DNA of 16,372 nt from Bacillota bacterium (GTDB lineage: Bacteria; Bacillota; Clostridia; Oscillospirales; Acutalibacteraceae): assembly GCA_023416955.1 (NCBI GenBank), contig JAEZGM010000025.1, positions 1 through 16,372 on the forward strand, in the 5' to 3' direction. The position numbers and the translations under genes were made by a program. Below the pieces are notes generated by a model. That model was not told where the DNA came from. It ran no database searches and saw nothing but the letters and a program-made list of their open reading frames with translations. How positions within the stretch are numbered: the stretch's first letter is position 1; every line of letters begins with the position of its first letter. This document shows positions 1 through 7,175 of this stretch, in pieces.

Positions 1-59
1 TGTGTAAGTACGGTAACGTATTCAGCTTGGCAGTACTAATAGGCCGAGGGCTTGACCAT
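1..59 (+). rRNA. 23S ribosomal RNA, 3' end (partial)
   Basis: The window opens inside the universally conserved 3' end of large-subunit rRNA. It reads through the tract ending in 'actaataggccgagggcttgacc', which is the last helix and end of bacterial 23S rRNA. Only the final ~57-60 nt are present, and the exact mature end cannot be fixed from sequence alone. An intrinsic terminator follows about 85 nt later, with no 5S gene between them. Confidence 0.95.
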
Positions 60-143
60 ATATTTCTTGGTTAACCCTTTGTTTTCTCGCTCTGCTTTCT
101 TATCTTTATTCAGTTTTCAGTGTACAATTTAAATGAATAATTG

Positions 144-169
144 GCTCGTCCACAAGGACGGGCTTTTTT
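144..169 (+). terminator. Intrinsic terminator of the rRNA operon
   Basis: GCTCGTCC (144-151) pairs with GGACGGGC (156-163) around an ACAA loop, with one G-U pair, followed by TTTTTT. It lies just after the 23S end, so this rRNA transcript appears to stop before any 5S gene. Confidence 0.88.
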
Positions 170-193
170 GTTGTTATATTCTTATTGGATTGA

Positions 194-222
194 TTGATTC
201 ACAGGGTGCTTTATGGTATGAT
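194..222 (+). promoter_or_regulatory. Sigma-A promoter for the zinc-ribbon/ABC operon
   Basis: TTGATT (194-199), a 17-bp spacer and TATGAT (217-222) form a near-consensus sigma-A promoter. It sits between the rRNA terminator and the first gene, giving a 5' leader of roughly 65-70 nt. No other good promoter is visible before the ABC genes, so it probably drives all three. Confidence 0.65.
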
Positions 223-292
223 TCTATTAATACATATGTCTAACAGATCTGTAATTATTTCGTATATCTGATTTCTATAGTTTGGAAGAGAA

Positions 293-790
293 GTGATACG
301 CGTGAGTTTTCAAGACAGTTTTTCCGCGGCAACCCCTTACGATATTACAATGACGGGGAATTATGGATTGGGCATTATTATTGCTCTGATTAGTATTGTC
401 TGCTTAGTTGTGCTGGCTGCCCGCGTTTTGTTCGCGCTTGCCGTTTACTATGACGCCCGGTCAAAGTACAACACGGACGCTTTGCTGTGGGCGCTGCTGG
501 TTGGTTTTGTGGGGCTGATTCCGGGAATTGTTTATCTCTGCATTCGCAACACCGTCAAAAATTATGTTGTATGCCAGAATTGCGGTGTTTCGCATTTCAG
601 TGTGGAACCTGTCTGTCCCCGGTGCGGCGCTCCCAATCCTTACGCCCCCGCGGCCGGCATGAACCTGGTGGCAGAAAAGCAGGCCCGTCAGGCCAAAACC
701 TTGTTGATTATCGGAATTATACTGTATGTATTAGCGATTGCCGTGCTTATATGCGGAATCATAATAGGCTTTGCCGCAATCTCATACTAA
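293..790 (+). CDS. Zinc-ribbon domain membrane protein, function unknown
   Basis: A protein of about 165 residues with hydrophobic segments at about 25-48, 65-85 and 137-161. Between the second and third lies a zinc-ribbon knuckle pair, CxxC at 94-97 and CxxC at 108-111 (a PRCGAPN-type second knuckle). This suggests a small cytosolic zinc-binding loop between membrane segments. I do not recognise a specific family. GTG at 293 has GGAAGAG only 2 nt upstream. GTG at 302 (three codons in) has the same site at 11 nt and may be the real start. It lies 40 bp before the ABC ATPase gene with no promoter or terminator between, so it is probably the first gene of that operon and may assist the transporter. 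That link is inferred from position only. Confidence 0.8.
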   Translation: MIRVSFQDSFSAATPYDITMTGNYGLGIIIALISIVCLVVLAARVLFALAVYYDARSKYNTDALLWALLVGFVGLIPGIVYLCIRNTVKNYVVCQNCGVSHFSVEPVCPRCGAPNPYAPAAGMNLVAEKQARQAKTLLIIGIILYVLAIAVLICGIIIGFAAISY

Positions 791-830
791 CTTTACATAC
801 ACTATAAAATAGATTCACTGGAGGGTTAAA

Positions 831-1547
831 ATGCTCGAGGTTATTAACTTAACAAAAGAGTACCGTAAAACGAAAGCGAATGATAATTTAAATTTTAAAG
901 TAAATCCGGGAGAGATCGCGGTTCTGGTCGGTCCCAACGGAGCGGGTAAATCAACTGCGATCAAGTGCATCGCCGGTCTGCTTCGCTTTAATGGTGTTAT
1001 TACAGTTTGTGGGTTCCCCAACAAGTCGCTGGAAGCGAAGCGTTGCTTCGGCTATGTTCCGGAACTTCCCGCCCCGATTGACACGCTGACTGTAGGCGAG
1101 CACCTGGAGTTCATTGCGCGCGCTTACCGCGTGGAAAACTGGCAGGAAAAGGCCGACGCGCTCTTGAAGCGGCTGGAACTGGACGATAAGAAGGATAAGC
1201 TGGGCAAGGAGCTGTCCAAAGGGATGCAGCAGAAGGTCAGCATTTGCTGCGCGCTTTTGCCGGAGCCGAAGGTAGTTCTTTTCGATGAACCGTTGGTCGG
1301 ACTGGATCCCCATGCAATTAAGGAGCTGAAGGCGATCATACAGGAGCTCAAGCAAAAGGACTGTGCGATCTTGGTAAGCACCCATATGCTGGACAGCGTT
1401 GCGGATTTCTGGGATAAGGCGCTGATCATGATGGGAGGCAAAATCGCGGCGATACGCACACGGGCGGAAATTGAGGAAAATGGGGAGAATCTGGAGGAAC
1501 TGTTTTTCTCTATCACAGAGTCCGGAGCGGGCGAGGTTCACGAATGA
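831..1547 (+). CDS. ABC transporter ATP-binding protein
   Basis: A 238-residue cytosolic ATPase subunit of an ABC-2-type exporter. Walker A is GPNGAGKS at 34-41, the signature is LSKGMQQK at 128-135, Walker B is KVVLFDEP at 147-154, the D-loop is GLDP at 157-160 and the switch His is H185 in STH. The Q-loop position reads Y-V-P-E, with Glu instead of Gln, as in many ABC-2 exporters. The length is normal for a single nucleotide-binding domain. GGAGG at 820-824 is 6 nt before the ATG. Its stop overlaps the start of the permease gene (ATGA at 1544-1547), which indicates translational coupling and a two-gene transporter. The substrate cannot be told from sequence. Confidence 0.95.
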   Translation: MLEVINLTKEYRKTKANDNLNFKVNPGEIAVLVGPNGAGKSTAIKCIAGLLRFNGVITVCGFPNKSLEAKRCFGYVPELPAPIDTLTVGEHLEFIARAYRVENWQEKADALLKRLELDDKKDKLGKELSKGMQQKVSICCALLPEPKVVLFDEPLVGLDPHAIKELKAIIQELKQKDCAILVSTHMLDSVADFWDKALIMMGGKIAAIRTRAEIEENGENLEELFFSITESGAGEVHE

Positions 1548-3151
1548 AAGCATTATTTTATTTGCTGAGGAAGCAAATCAAGAATTTTCTGCTGGATTTG
1601 ATTCGCCACCCGGGCCGCCTGATTCTTTATGCTGTTTTGATAGCGTTCATTGGTTTTTCGGTACTTTCGAAAAAAGGGACGCAGACGGCTTCTGATTATC
1701 TTGACATTCGCTTTTTGCGCGCGGGGTATTTGGGTGTTCTGCTTCTAATCGGACTGCCTGTTCTGTTTAACGGGCTGAAAAGCGGAGCGACATTTTTTAA
1801 AATGTCCGACGTAAACTATGTATTCAGCGCGCCGATTTCCCCGCGTTCGGTTCTTGCCTACGGTATGGTAAAGCAGATGGGAACCAGCATTTTAATGATT
1901 GTATTCCTGTTGCTTTATTCGGGGATGCTCTCCGATTTGTTCGGCCTTGCCGCTTGGCAGACAGCCGCGCTGGTTGTGGGAATTGCGGTTTTGCTGTTCG
2001 TCATACAGCTGCTTACGCTGCTGATTTACGCTTCCGCCGGTGGGGATCAGCACAGAATTGAAATTGCGAAAAGAGTTATTTATGCGATTCTTGGAATTGC
2101 GGCTCTCTATATCCTGTTCTATTTTCTGAACAACGGAGCAAACACCGAGGCGTTCACCGCGGCTGTTTCTTCGCCATACCTGTTCTGTATCCCTGCCTTC
2201 GGGTGGATGCAGGGGCTTGCCTTCGGAATAATACAGGGAAATACTATTTTGACGGCTGCTTTTTCCGCGTTGAATCTCGTCATGCTGGTGGGGCTTCTTC
2301 TGCTGTTCCTGTACAGCAATCCGGATTACTACGAGGATGTGCTTCAATCAACGGAGACCACCTTTGAGACGTATACGGCGATGAGAGAAGGCCGGATATT
2401 CGGAAACCAGAACAGAACCCCGAAGAATATTAAGGTTACCGATACGGGAATCGGCAAAGGCTGGGGTGCCGATACTTTTTTCTATAAGCATGTCCGACAG
2501 AACAAGCGGGTCAGCCGGATTCCATTCTTGGGTACCTCCACATGGGTAATGGCAGCAGTGAACATCATGATGGCGGTGATATTCCAGCGCCTTGGGGGGA
2601 AAGGCGAAGATGTGATGGCCCCCGGCATGATTTTGGCAATCTGCGCCGTTACAAGCAGCTATATCCTGTTCTTCTTTAATATGCAGGGGGATTGGGCACA
2701 GGAGCTGATGAAACCATATATTTACCTTGTGCCGGAAAAACCTTTTCTGAAATTGGTGTGGGCAAGTCTTTCCACGCTGATCAAACCCGCAATTGATGGA
2801 ACTTTGATATTTTCTGTGCTTTGCATTATGGTCAAAGGCAACCCGATGACTGCTCTGTTGTGCGCGCTGCTGTACATTTCTATGGGATTCCTGTACGTTT
2901 CAGTCAATATATTGTCCCAGCGGCTGATGGGCCAGGTTGCAAACAAAGGGCTGAACATGATCGTATATATGCTTTTGGTCGTGGTACTGTTTGCACCGGG
3001 GGCAGTGTGCAGCGGTTTGCTGTACTGGCGAATGGACTATTTGCCCGGATTCTTGATTGGTCTGCCCATGGTGGTATGGAATATTGCGGTTTCCTTCGGG
3101 TTGATTGCCGCCTGCCGGAACCTGCTGAGTACGGCGGAATTTAATTTGTGA
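1544..3151 (+). CDS. ABC exporter permease, large membrane subunit
   Basis: A 535-residue, strongly hydrophobic protein with about ten or more predicted membrane segments. A long hydrophilic loop at about residues 265-325 separates two hydrophobic halves. The size, the N-terminal 'LLRKQIKNFLLDLIRHPG' start and the pairing with an ABC ATPase fit the Firmicutes 'putative ABC exporter' permease family (PF16962 from memory; not searched). It presumably forms the membrane channel for the ATPase at 831-1547, with which it overlaps by 4 bp. The substrate is unknown. Such pairs are often placed with bacteriocin or lantibiotic-type exporters, but no peptide or modification gene is visible here. The gene ends directly in a terminator hairpin that begins at its stop codon. 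Confidence 0.85.
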   Translation: MKALFYLLRKQIKNFLLDLIRHPGRLILYAVLIAFIGFSVLSKKGTQTASDYLDIRFLRAGYLGVLLLIGLPVLFNGLKSGATFFKMSDVNYVFSAPISPRSVLAYGMVKQMGTSILMIVFLLLYSGMLSDLFGLAAWQTAALVVGIAVLLFVIQLLTLLIYASAGGDQHRIEIAKRVIYAILGIAALYILFYFLNNGANTEAFTAAVSSPYLFCIPAFGWMQGLAFGIIQGNTILTAAFSALNLVMLVGLLLLFLYSNPDYYEDVLQSTETTFETYTAMREGRIFGNQNRTPKNIKVTDTGIGKGWGADTFFYKHVRQNKRVSRIPFLGTSTWVMAAVNIMMAVIFQRLGGKGEDVMAPGMILAICAVTSSYILFFFNMQGDWAQELMKPYIYLVPEKPFLKLVWASLSTLIKPAIDGTLIFSVLCIMVKGNPMTALLCALLYISMGFLYVSVNILSQRLMGQVANKGLNMIVYMLLVVVLFAPGAVCSGLLYWRMDYLPGFLIGLPMVVWNIAVSFGLIAACRNLLSTAEFNL

Positions 3152-3225
3152 CACCGGTTTATGCCCAAATCCCTTATTAAAGTTAAATTTGGTTTTAACC
3201 AGTTTGAACTTGAGCGGTGTTTTTT
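3151..3225 (+). terminator. Composite terminator after the ABC operon
   Basis: ACACCG (3151-3156), starting at the last base of the permease stop codon, pairs with CGGTGT (3215-3220), which runs straight into TTTTTT. Within it a second imperfect hairpin joins AAGTT (3180-3184) to AACTT (3207-3211), with TGGTT pairing to AACCA nearer the loop. The combined structure ends the ABC operon before the separate 5S unit. Confidence 0.65.
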
Positions 3226-3294
3226 AGTTCTTAGGGAGCTTTAGCCTTTGGTAATTGACTTATTAAAAAAGTTTTAATTTTTTTTAGAAAAAGC

Positions 3295-3323
3295 TTGCAT
3301 TTTGTCGTGGCTCGTGGTATTAT
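3295..3323 (+). promoter_or_regulatory. Promoter for the free-standing 5S rRNA gene
   Basis: TTGCAT (3295-3300), a 17-bp spacer and TATTAT (3318-3323) lie about 30 bp before the 5S gene. The upstream stretch 3261-3290 is A/T-tract rich like an rRNA UP element. With the terminators at 3151-3225 and 3473-3506 this makes the 5S gene its own transcription unit. Confidence 0.72.
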
Positions 3324-3350
3324 TATCAAGTCGTCACGAGAGCGACAAAA
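3300..3350 (+). repeat. Imperfect inverted repeat spanning the 5S promoter
   Basis: TTTTGTCG (3300-3307) is the exact complement of CGACAAAA (3343-3350). Closer in, CTCGTG (3311-3316) matches CACGAG (3335-3340). The left arm lies in the -35/-10 spacer and the right arm just downstream of the probable start site, so a transcript from this promoter would carry only the right arm. It could be a regulator site, or part of a processing stem if longer transcripts exist. Confidence 0.55.
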
Positions 3351-3352
3351 TA

Positions 3353-3468
<116 letters not shown>

Positions 3469-3472
3469 ATTT

Positions 3473-3506
3473 AAAGCAGTCACCCAATAGGGTGGCTGCT
3501 TTTTTT
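3473..3506 (+). terminator. Intrinsic terminator of the 5S rRNA unit
   Basis: AAAGCAGTCACCC (3473-3485) pairs with GGGTGGCTGCTTT (3490-3502) around a four-base AATA loop and continues into a T run. The stem is 13 bp with one mismatch or wobble, a textbook strong terminator four bases after the 5S closing helix. Confidence 0.92.
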
Positions 3507-3761
3507 GCAGTTAAAAAACTTCCGGATATATATTTAGGTCTTGCTTGTAAAATACAGGACTGAGTGGCTTCAGAATCGTTTGAATCAGCGGTTACCCAGA
3601 GTTTGCCTGCGGGGAGTTAGCTGTTGTAAGATATTACCGAATGTGGTTTACCAAATCGGAACATTAATGTTAATATTTCTTATGAATTATACAAAATGTT
3701 GAAAACTGTGTTAATAATGTTAATAATTTGCTTGAAGAAAGCGTTAAATTGGACGGCGCAC
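3507..3761 (+). other. Intergenic stretch before the aroF promoter
   Basis: I find no gene, tRNA or T-box element here. The only feature is an AT-rich segment with a tandem TTAATAATGTTAATAA at 3711-3726. This closely resembles TTGATAATGTTGATAA at 5698-5713 in the gap after bioY. No regulatory element for aromatic amino acids is recognisable. Confidence 0.5.
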
Positions 3762-3790
3762 TTGCTTTTTTACGGATTGCGGGGTACAAT
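3762..3790 (+). promoter_or_regulatory. Sigma-A promoter for aroF
   Basis: TTGCTT (3762-3767), a 17-bp spacer and TACAAT (3785-3790) lie 75 bp before the aroF start. No attenuator hairpin is obvious in the short leader, so the enzyme is probably controlled mainly by feedback through its N-terminal domain. Confidence 0.65.
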
Positions 3791-3864
3791 TTATTTAGCG
3801 CTTTAAAGCATAAAGTAGAAAAAGCAAATAAATACGATGTATCATTTAAAAAGGATTATAAGCT

Positions 3865-4878
3865 ATGATTATTGTAATGAAAAAGGATTCTACCCAGCAG
3901 GATGTACAGAAGATCATACAGATTCTGAAAGCGCATGAACTTGGCGCGAATCTTTCAGAGGGCTCGCAGGCGACGATTGTCGGCGTACTGGGAGATAAGG
4001 CAAAGCTGGGTGGTTTTGATTTCGAGTCCCTGGACTGCGTGGAAAAATGTGTTCCGATCATGCATTCCTACAAGCTCGCAAGCCGTGAAATGTGCCCGGA
4101 CGGGCGGCTTGTGAATGTGGGCGATGAAACTGTTGGTGCGAATAAGCTGGTCATGATCGCAGGCCCCTGCGCGGTGGAAAGCGAAGAGCAGATTCGCAAG
4201 GCCGCGTTTGGCGTGAAAGCGGCCGGGGCGACTTTTCTGCGCGGAGGCGCGTACAAGCCGAGAACTTCTCCTTACTCTTTTCAGGGCATGGAGGAGGAAG
4301 GCCTTAAAATCATGCGCAGCGCCGCGGACGAGGCCGGTCTGAAGGTGGTCAGTGAAATCGTGGCGCATGACCAAATAGAAACGGCTGCAAAGTATTGTGA
4401 TATGTTCCAGATTGGCGCGCGCAATATGCAGAATTTCCGTTTGCTGCGCGAAGTCGGCCGCTCCAAGGTGCCAGTGCTTTTAAAGCGCGGCATTTCCTCC
4501 ACTATTGAGGAATGGCTTGACGCGGCGGAGTACATCATGAGCGAGGGCAACTACAATGTCGTGCTTTGCGAACGCGGCATTCGCACCTTTGAAACAGCCA
4601 CACGCAATACACTGGACGTTTCGGCTGTGCCCGTTGTCAAGGAGCGCAGCAGCCTTCCGATTATTGTCGACCCGTCCCACGCGGCGGGCAAAATGAAATA
4701 TGTCGCCCCTCTGGCCCTTGCGGCGATTGCTGCCGGAGCAGACGGCTTGATCATCGAGGTTCACCCCGACCCTGCCATGGCAATGAGCGACGCCGCACAG
4801 CAGCTGACGCCCGAAACCTACGCCGCTCTGTTTCGTAAGGTCGGCCAGGTAGCACTGGCGGTTGGAAGAAGTCTATAA
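3865..4878 (+). CDS. aroF: 3-deoxy-7-phosphoheptulonate (DAHP) synthase
   Basis: This enzyme condenses phosphoenolpyruvate with erythrose 4-phosphate, the first step of the shikimate pathway to aromatic amino acids. The 337-residue length fits the type I-beta class with an N-terminal ferredoxin-like regulatory domain (about 1-70) followed by a TIM barrel. Visible family motifs are AGPC (99-102), GGAYKPRTSPYSFQG (127-141), QIGARNMQN (182-190), LKRG (206-209), CERG (235-238), DPSH (269-272) and EVHP (298-301). C102, H272, E298 and D302 are at the expected metal-site positions. AAGGA at 3851-3855 is 9 nt before the ATG. The N-terminal domain suggests feedback inhibition by an aromatic end product, as known for the class. 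It is a single-gene unit between a promoter and a terminator. Confidence 0.96.
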   Translation: MIIVMKKDSTQQDVQKIIQILKAHELGANLSEGSQATIVGVLGDKAKLGGFDFESLDCVEKCVPIMHSYKLASREMCPDGRLVNVGDETVGANKLVMIAGPCAVESEEQIRKAAFGVKAAGATFLRGGAYKPRTSPYSFQGMEEEGLKIMRSAADEAGLKVVSEIVAHDQIETAAKYCDMFQIGARNMQNFRLLREVGRSKVPVLLKRGISSTIEEWLDAAEYIMSEGNYNVVLCERGIRTFETATRNTLDVSAVPVVKERSSLPIIVDPSHAAGKMKYVAPLALAAIAAGADGLIIEVHPDPAMAMSDAAQQLTPETYAALFRKVGQVALAVGRSL

Positions 4879-4906
4879 AGAGGGGTGCAAAATAGTTTTG
4901 CTATAA

Positions 4907-4950
4907 ATGCGTCTTGTTCGGTTTGCAGAAACCGTCTCAAGGCGCATTTT
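4907..4950 (+). terminator. Terminator after aroF
   Basis: ATGCGTCTTG (4907-4916) pairs with CAAGGCGCAT (4938-4947), with one wobble. An inner CGGTTT pairs with AAACCG around a GCAG loop, and TTTT follows. The T tail is short, so it may be less than fully efficient. Confidence 0.72.
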
Positions 4951-5000
4951 CATATTCTGAGGCTGCTGCTCTGAAGAATCCGTCCCTTTCTGATATTCTA

Positions 5001-5032
5001 TTGTAAACTAATTGCAACTATTAGGTTGACAA
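5001..5032 (+). promoter_or_regulatory. BirA operator upstream of bioY
   Basis: TTGTAAACT (5001-5009) and GGTTGACAA (5024-5032) form an inverted repeat separated by 14 bp. This fits the known Gram-positive BirA box (roughly TTGTAAAC-N14/16-GTTTACAA). Its right half contains the -35 box of the bioY promoter, so bound biotinyl-AMP-BirA would block RNA polymerase. bioY is a standard member of BirA regulons. Confidence 0.82.
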
Positions 5033-5054
5033 TAAAGCTCTGTTTTTTTATAAT
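5026..5054 (+). promoter_or_regulatory. Consensus sigma-A promoter of bioY
   Basis: TTGACA (5026-5031), a 17-bp spacer and TATAAT (5049-5054) match the consensus exactly. The -35 overlaps the right half of the BirA box. The leader is only about 25 nt, leaving no room for a riboswitch. Confidence 0.88.
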
Positions 5055-5086
5055 ATTATTGATTATAAAGGAAAAGGGGCAGACTT

Positions 5087-5623
5087 ATGAAAGACAGAAC
5101 GACGCTTTCGCTGGTTTTTTGCGCCTTGTTCGCCGCGCTGACAGCGGTTGCTTCACAGCTTTCCATTCCCATCGGCCCGGTGCCGATAAACCTGGCTACT
5201 CTGGCGGTGTTCCTTGCGGGCGGTGTGTTGGGCGCGCGTTACGGCGCGGTCAGCCAGGGGGTCTACCTGCTGATCGGCGCGGCGGGACTGCCTGTTTTTG
5301 CAAATTTCAAAGCGGGCGTGGCGGCGCTGGCAGGTCCGACGGGCGGTTATCTGATCGGGTATGTCGCGGCGGCGTGGCTGATTGGGCTGCTGTGCTCCCG
5401 GTTTGGCAGGAAGCCCGCCAAGCTTGCGGGGATTCTCTGCACGGGGCTGGCTTTATGCTATCTTCTGGGAACCGCATGGTTTATATTTGTCACGAAGTCA
5501 GGACTGTGGAGTGCACTGACGCTGTGCGTACTGCCTTTTTTAATCGGCGATGCCGTGAAAATTGCGGCGGCGGTCGTATTGATTCCCAGACTGCACAAAA
5601 TATGGAGCAGTATCACCATATAA
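5087..5623 (+). CDS. bioY: BioY biotin transporter (ECF-type S component)
   Basis: This is the membrane protein that binds and imports biotin, working alone or with the shared ECF energy-coupling module (EcfA/A'/T). The 178 residues and about six membrane segments are typical. Recognisable features are an N-terminal ALFAALTAV segment, PVPINLATLAVFLAGG (31-46), the BioY hallmark GPTGGYL (83-89) and a C-terminal IGDAVK (153-158). The SD region GGAAAAGGGG sits about 8 nt before the ATG. No EcfA/T genes are adjacent, so it probably uses a module encoded elsewhere. Control by biotin through BirA is indicated by the operator over its promoter. No clear terminator follows. Confidence 0.95.
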   Translation: MKDRTTLSLVFCALFAALTAVASQLSIPIGPVPINLATLAVFLAGGVLGARYGAVSQGVYLLIGAAGLPVFANFKAGVAALAGPTGGYLIGYVAAAWLIGLLCSRFGRKPAKLAGILCTGLALCYLLGTAWFIFVTKSGLWSALTLCVLPFLIGDAVKIAAAVVLIPRLHKIWSSITI

Positions 5624-6046
5624 AAGTACATAAAAAGGTAAATAATAATGCAAGATTTTTCAATTCTGTTTTTCACCATGGACTGTGGAATACTCGGTTG
5701 ATAATGTTGATAACTATTCTTATAATACCATCTGTAAAGAAAAATCGGTGGAAATAAATGCAAATTGGGCTCTAATTTGCGATTTACACATAGATACGGT
5801 ATATAAACGGTTGAAATTACAGTTAGTAATGTTGAAAGTGTGAAATCGGCAATGTTGAAAATCAGCGCTAAACCGCGCAGGAAAATACATTATATATAGA
5901 AAGCAGATATTAAAGTACAAAAACTGAATAGTCATACAGGTTCGTAAAAAAATGAAATGACGGTCAAGTCACAGCGCGTATGACGGCAAAAACATAAGAA
6001 AACAGGAGAAAATAGCAAAGTAAATTAAAAAAACGGAATTTTGTAC
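5624..6046 (+). other. Gene-free AT-rich gap between bioY and the rplM promoter
   Basis: I see no gene with a credible start and ribosome-binding site. The stretch holds a tandem TTGATAATGTTGATAA (5698-5713), preceded by CTGTGGAATA (5683-5692), which is one or two mismatches from a DnaA-box complement. It also has a direct repeat AATGTTGAAA at 5828-5837 and 5851-5860. It may hold protein-binding sites; no function can be assigned. Confidence 0.5.
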
Positions 6047-6075
6047 TTGACACCGTGTTTTTGGTGTGGTACTAT
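6047..6075 (+). promoter_or_regulatory. Sigma-A promoter of rplM-rpsI
   Basis: TTGACA (6047-6052), a 17-bp spacer and TACTAT (6070-6075) give a strong promoter. Transcription should begin near 6082, leaving a leader of about 107 nt before rplM. Confidence 0.82.
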
Positions 6076-6081
6076 CATACA

Positions 6082-6188
6082 TGCAATTGCTTTGCGCTGC
6101 GTTGCGGCGCGCTTTTTTGAGAAGTGGCCCTGCCAAAAGGGCGGGGCGTTGTAATATTTTGAAACTCAAAACTCAGGAGGGAAAAGCT
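6082..6188 (+). promoter_or_regulatory. Structured rplM leader, possible L13 autoregulatory attenuator
   Basis: Two hairpins are visible. The first pairs GCGCTGC (6094-6100) with GCGGCGC (6104-6110) and is followed after two bases by six Ts (6113-6118), resembling an intrinsic terminator inside the leader. The second pairs GCCCTGCC (6127-6134) with GGCGGGGC (6140-6147). The SD AGGAGGG (6175-6181) lies downstream. L13 leaders that mediate ribosomal-protein autoregulation are known in Firmicutes (Rfam L13 leader). Whether this belongs to that family was not tested. Confidence 0.5.
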
Positions 6189-6617
6189 ATGTCTACCTAT
6201 ATGCCGAAGGCCGGTCAGATTGACCGCAAGTGGTATGTAATCGATGCAGCGGGAAAGCCGCTTGGCCGCGTCGCCGCACAGGCAGCTGTTTTGCTGCGCG
6301 GAAAGCATAAAACAACTTTTGCACCGCACGTTGACTGCGGCGATCATGTCGTGATCATCAACTGCAAAGATGCTGTGCTTACCGGAAAGAAACTGGAAAA
6401 CAAGCATTATTATCATCACACCGGCTATATCGGTCACTTGAAGGATGTCCGTTACGACACCCTGATGAACGAGGATCCGTGCAAGGCGATGGAACTTGCC
6501 GTTAAGGGTATGGTTCCGTCCAACACAATTGGCCGTGAAGCGCTCACCAGACTTCGTCTGTTTGCAGGCGCAGAGCACAAGCATGCAGCTCAGCAGCCGC
6601 AGGCTTGGGAATTATAA
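6189..6617 (+). CDS. rplM: 50S ribosomal protein L13
   Basis: L13 is an early-assembling large-subunit protein that binds 23S rRNA. The 142-residue product has the usual length and signature sequences: KWYVIDAAGKPLGRVA (about 10-25), LRGKHK, the GDHVVIIN segment and the HTGYIGHLKD region. The start is the ATG at 6189, 8 nt after AGGAGGG. An in-frame extension to 6066 lies within the promoter and leader and is not part of the protein. It is cotranscribed with rpsI, 18 bp downstream, the near-universal bacterial arrangement. Expression may be controlled by the structured leader. Confidence 0.98.
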   Translation: MSTYMPKAGQIDRKWYVIDAAGKPLGRVAAQAAVLLRGKHKTTFAPHVDCGDHVVIINCKDAVLTGKKLENKHYYHHTGYIGHLKDVRYDTLMNEDPCKAMELAVKGMVPSNTIGREALTRLRLFAGAEHKHAAQQPQAWEL

Positions 6618-6635
6618 GGGAGGAGGATCTGACTT

Positions 6636-7037
6636 ATGTACGAGAAAGCACCTTATTTTTATGGAACCGGCAGAAGAAAAAGCTCAGTTGCCCGCGTGAG
6701 GGTCTATCAGGGAACCGGTAAGGTCACCATCAACGACAGAGACATTGACGATTATTTCGGCCTTGATACATTGAAGCTGATTGTCCGCCAGCCCCTTGAG
6801 CTGACCGACACCAGCGGCAAGTTCGACATTGTTTGCCGCGTATCCGGCGGCGGTGTAACCGGACAGGCCGGCGCAATCCGTCACGGCATTGCCAGAGCCC
6901 TGCTCCAGTACGACACCGAAAACCTGCGTCAGCCTTTGAAGAAGGCCGGGTTCCTGACCCGCGACCCGAGAATGAAGGAACGCAAGAAGTACGGTCTGAA
7001 AGCAGCCCGTCGTGCACCGCAGTTCTCAAAGAGATAA
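6636..7037 (+). CDS. rpsI: 30S ribosomal protein S9
   Basis: S9 is a small-subunit protein whose C-terminal tail reaches the P-site tRNA. The 133-residue product shows the conserved YGTGRRKSSVARV start (9-21), GGGVTGQAGAIRHGIARAL and the basic terminal KYGLKAARRAPQFSKR tail ending in the invariant SKR. A very strong SD, AGGGAGGAGG, lies 9 nt before the ATG. It is the second gene of the rplM operon and is followed by a 16-bp perfect hairpin. Confidence 0.98.
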   Translation: MYEKAPYFYGTGRRKSSVARVRVYQGTGKVTINDRDIDDYFGLDTLKLIVRQPLELTDTSGKFDIVCRVSGGGVTGQAGAIRHGIARALLQYDTENLRQPLKKAGFLTRDPRMKERKKYGLKAARRAPQFSKR

Positions 7038-7058
7038 TATTTGTGTTTACGCACATAA

Positions 7059-7101
7059 AAATGCACATTGCAGGTTTGCCTGCAATGTGCATTTCGATTT
7101 T
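7059..7101 (+). terminator. Long perfect hairpin terminator after rpsI
   Basis: A perfect 16-bp stem pairs 7059-7074 with 7079-7094 around a TTTG loop (arm AAATGCACATTGCAGG), then TTT CG ATTTT follows. The T tail is interrupted, but stem strength and position favour a terminator. Confidence 0.8.
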
Positions 7102-7175
7102 GTGGAATTACGGAAAATGCCGCGCAGAAACGGCAGGATGCCACGAGTTTATATAAGGAATATTAGGGGGATCAT

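Noticed and set aside
3507..3864. Possible T-box or trp-type leader before aroF
   Set aside because: No T-box sequence, specifier stem or antiterminator is visible, and the leader after the promoter is too short.
5026..5757. 243-codon frame overlapping bioY
   Set aside because: It starts inside the bioY promoter and is an alternative frame of a clear BioY gene; the product has no family character.
6066..6188. N-terminal extension of rplM
   Set aside because: The extension overlaps the -10 region and leader; L13 begins at the ATG at 6189 next to a strong ribosome-binding site.
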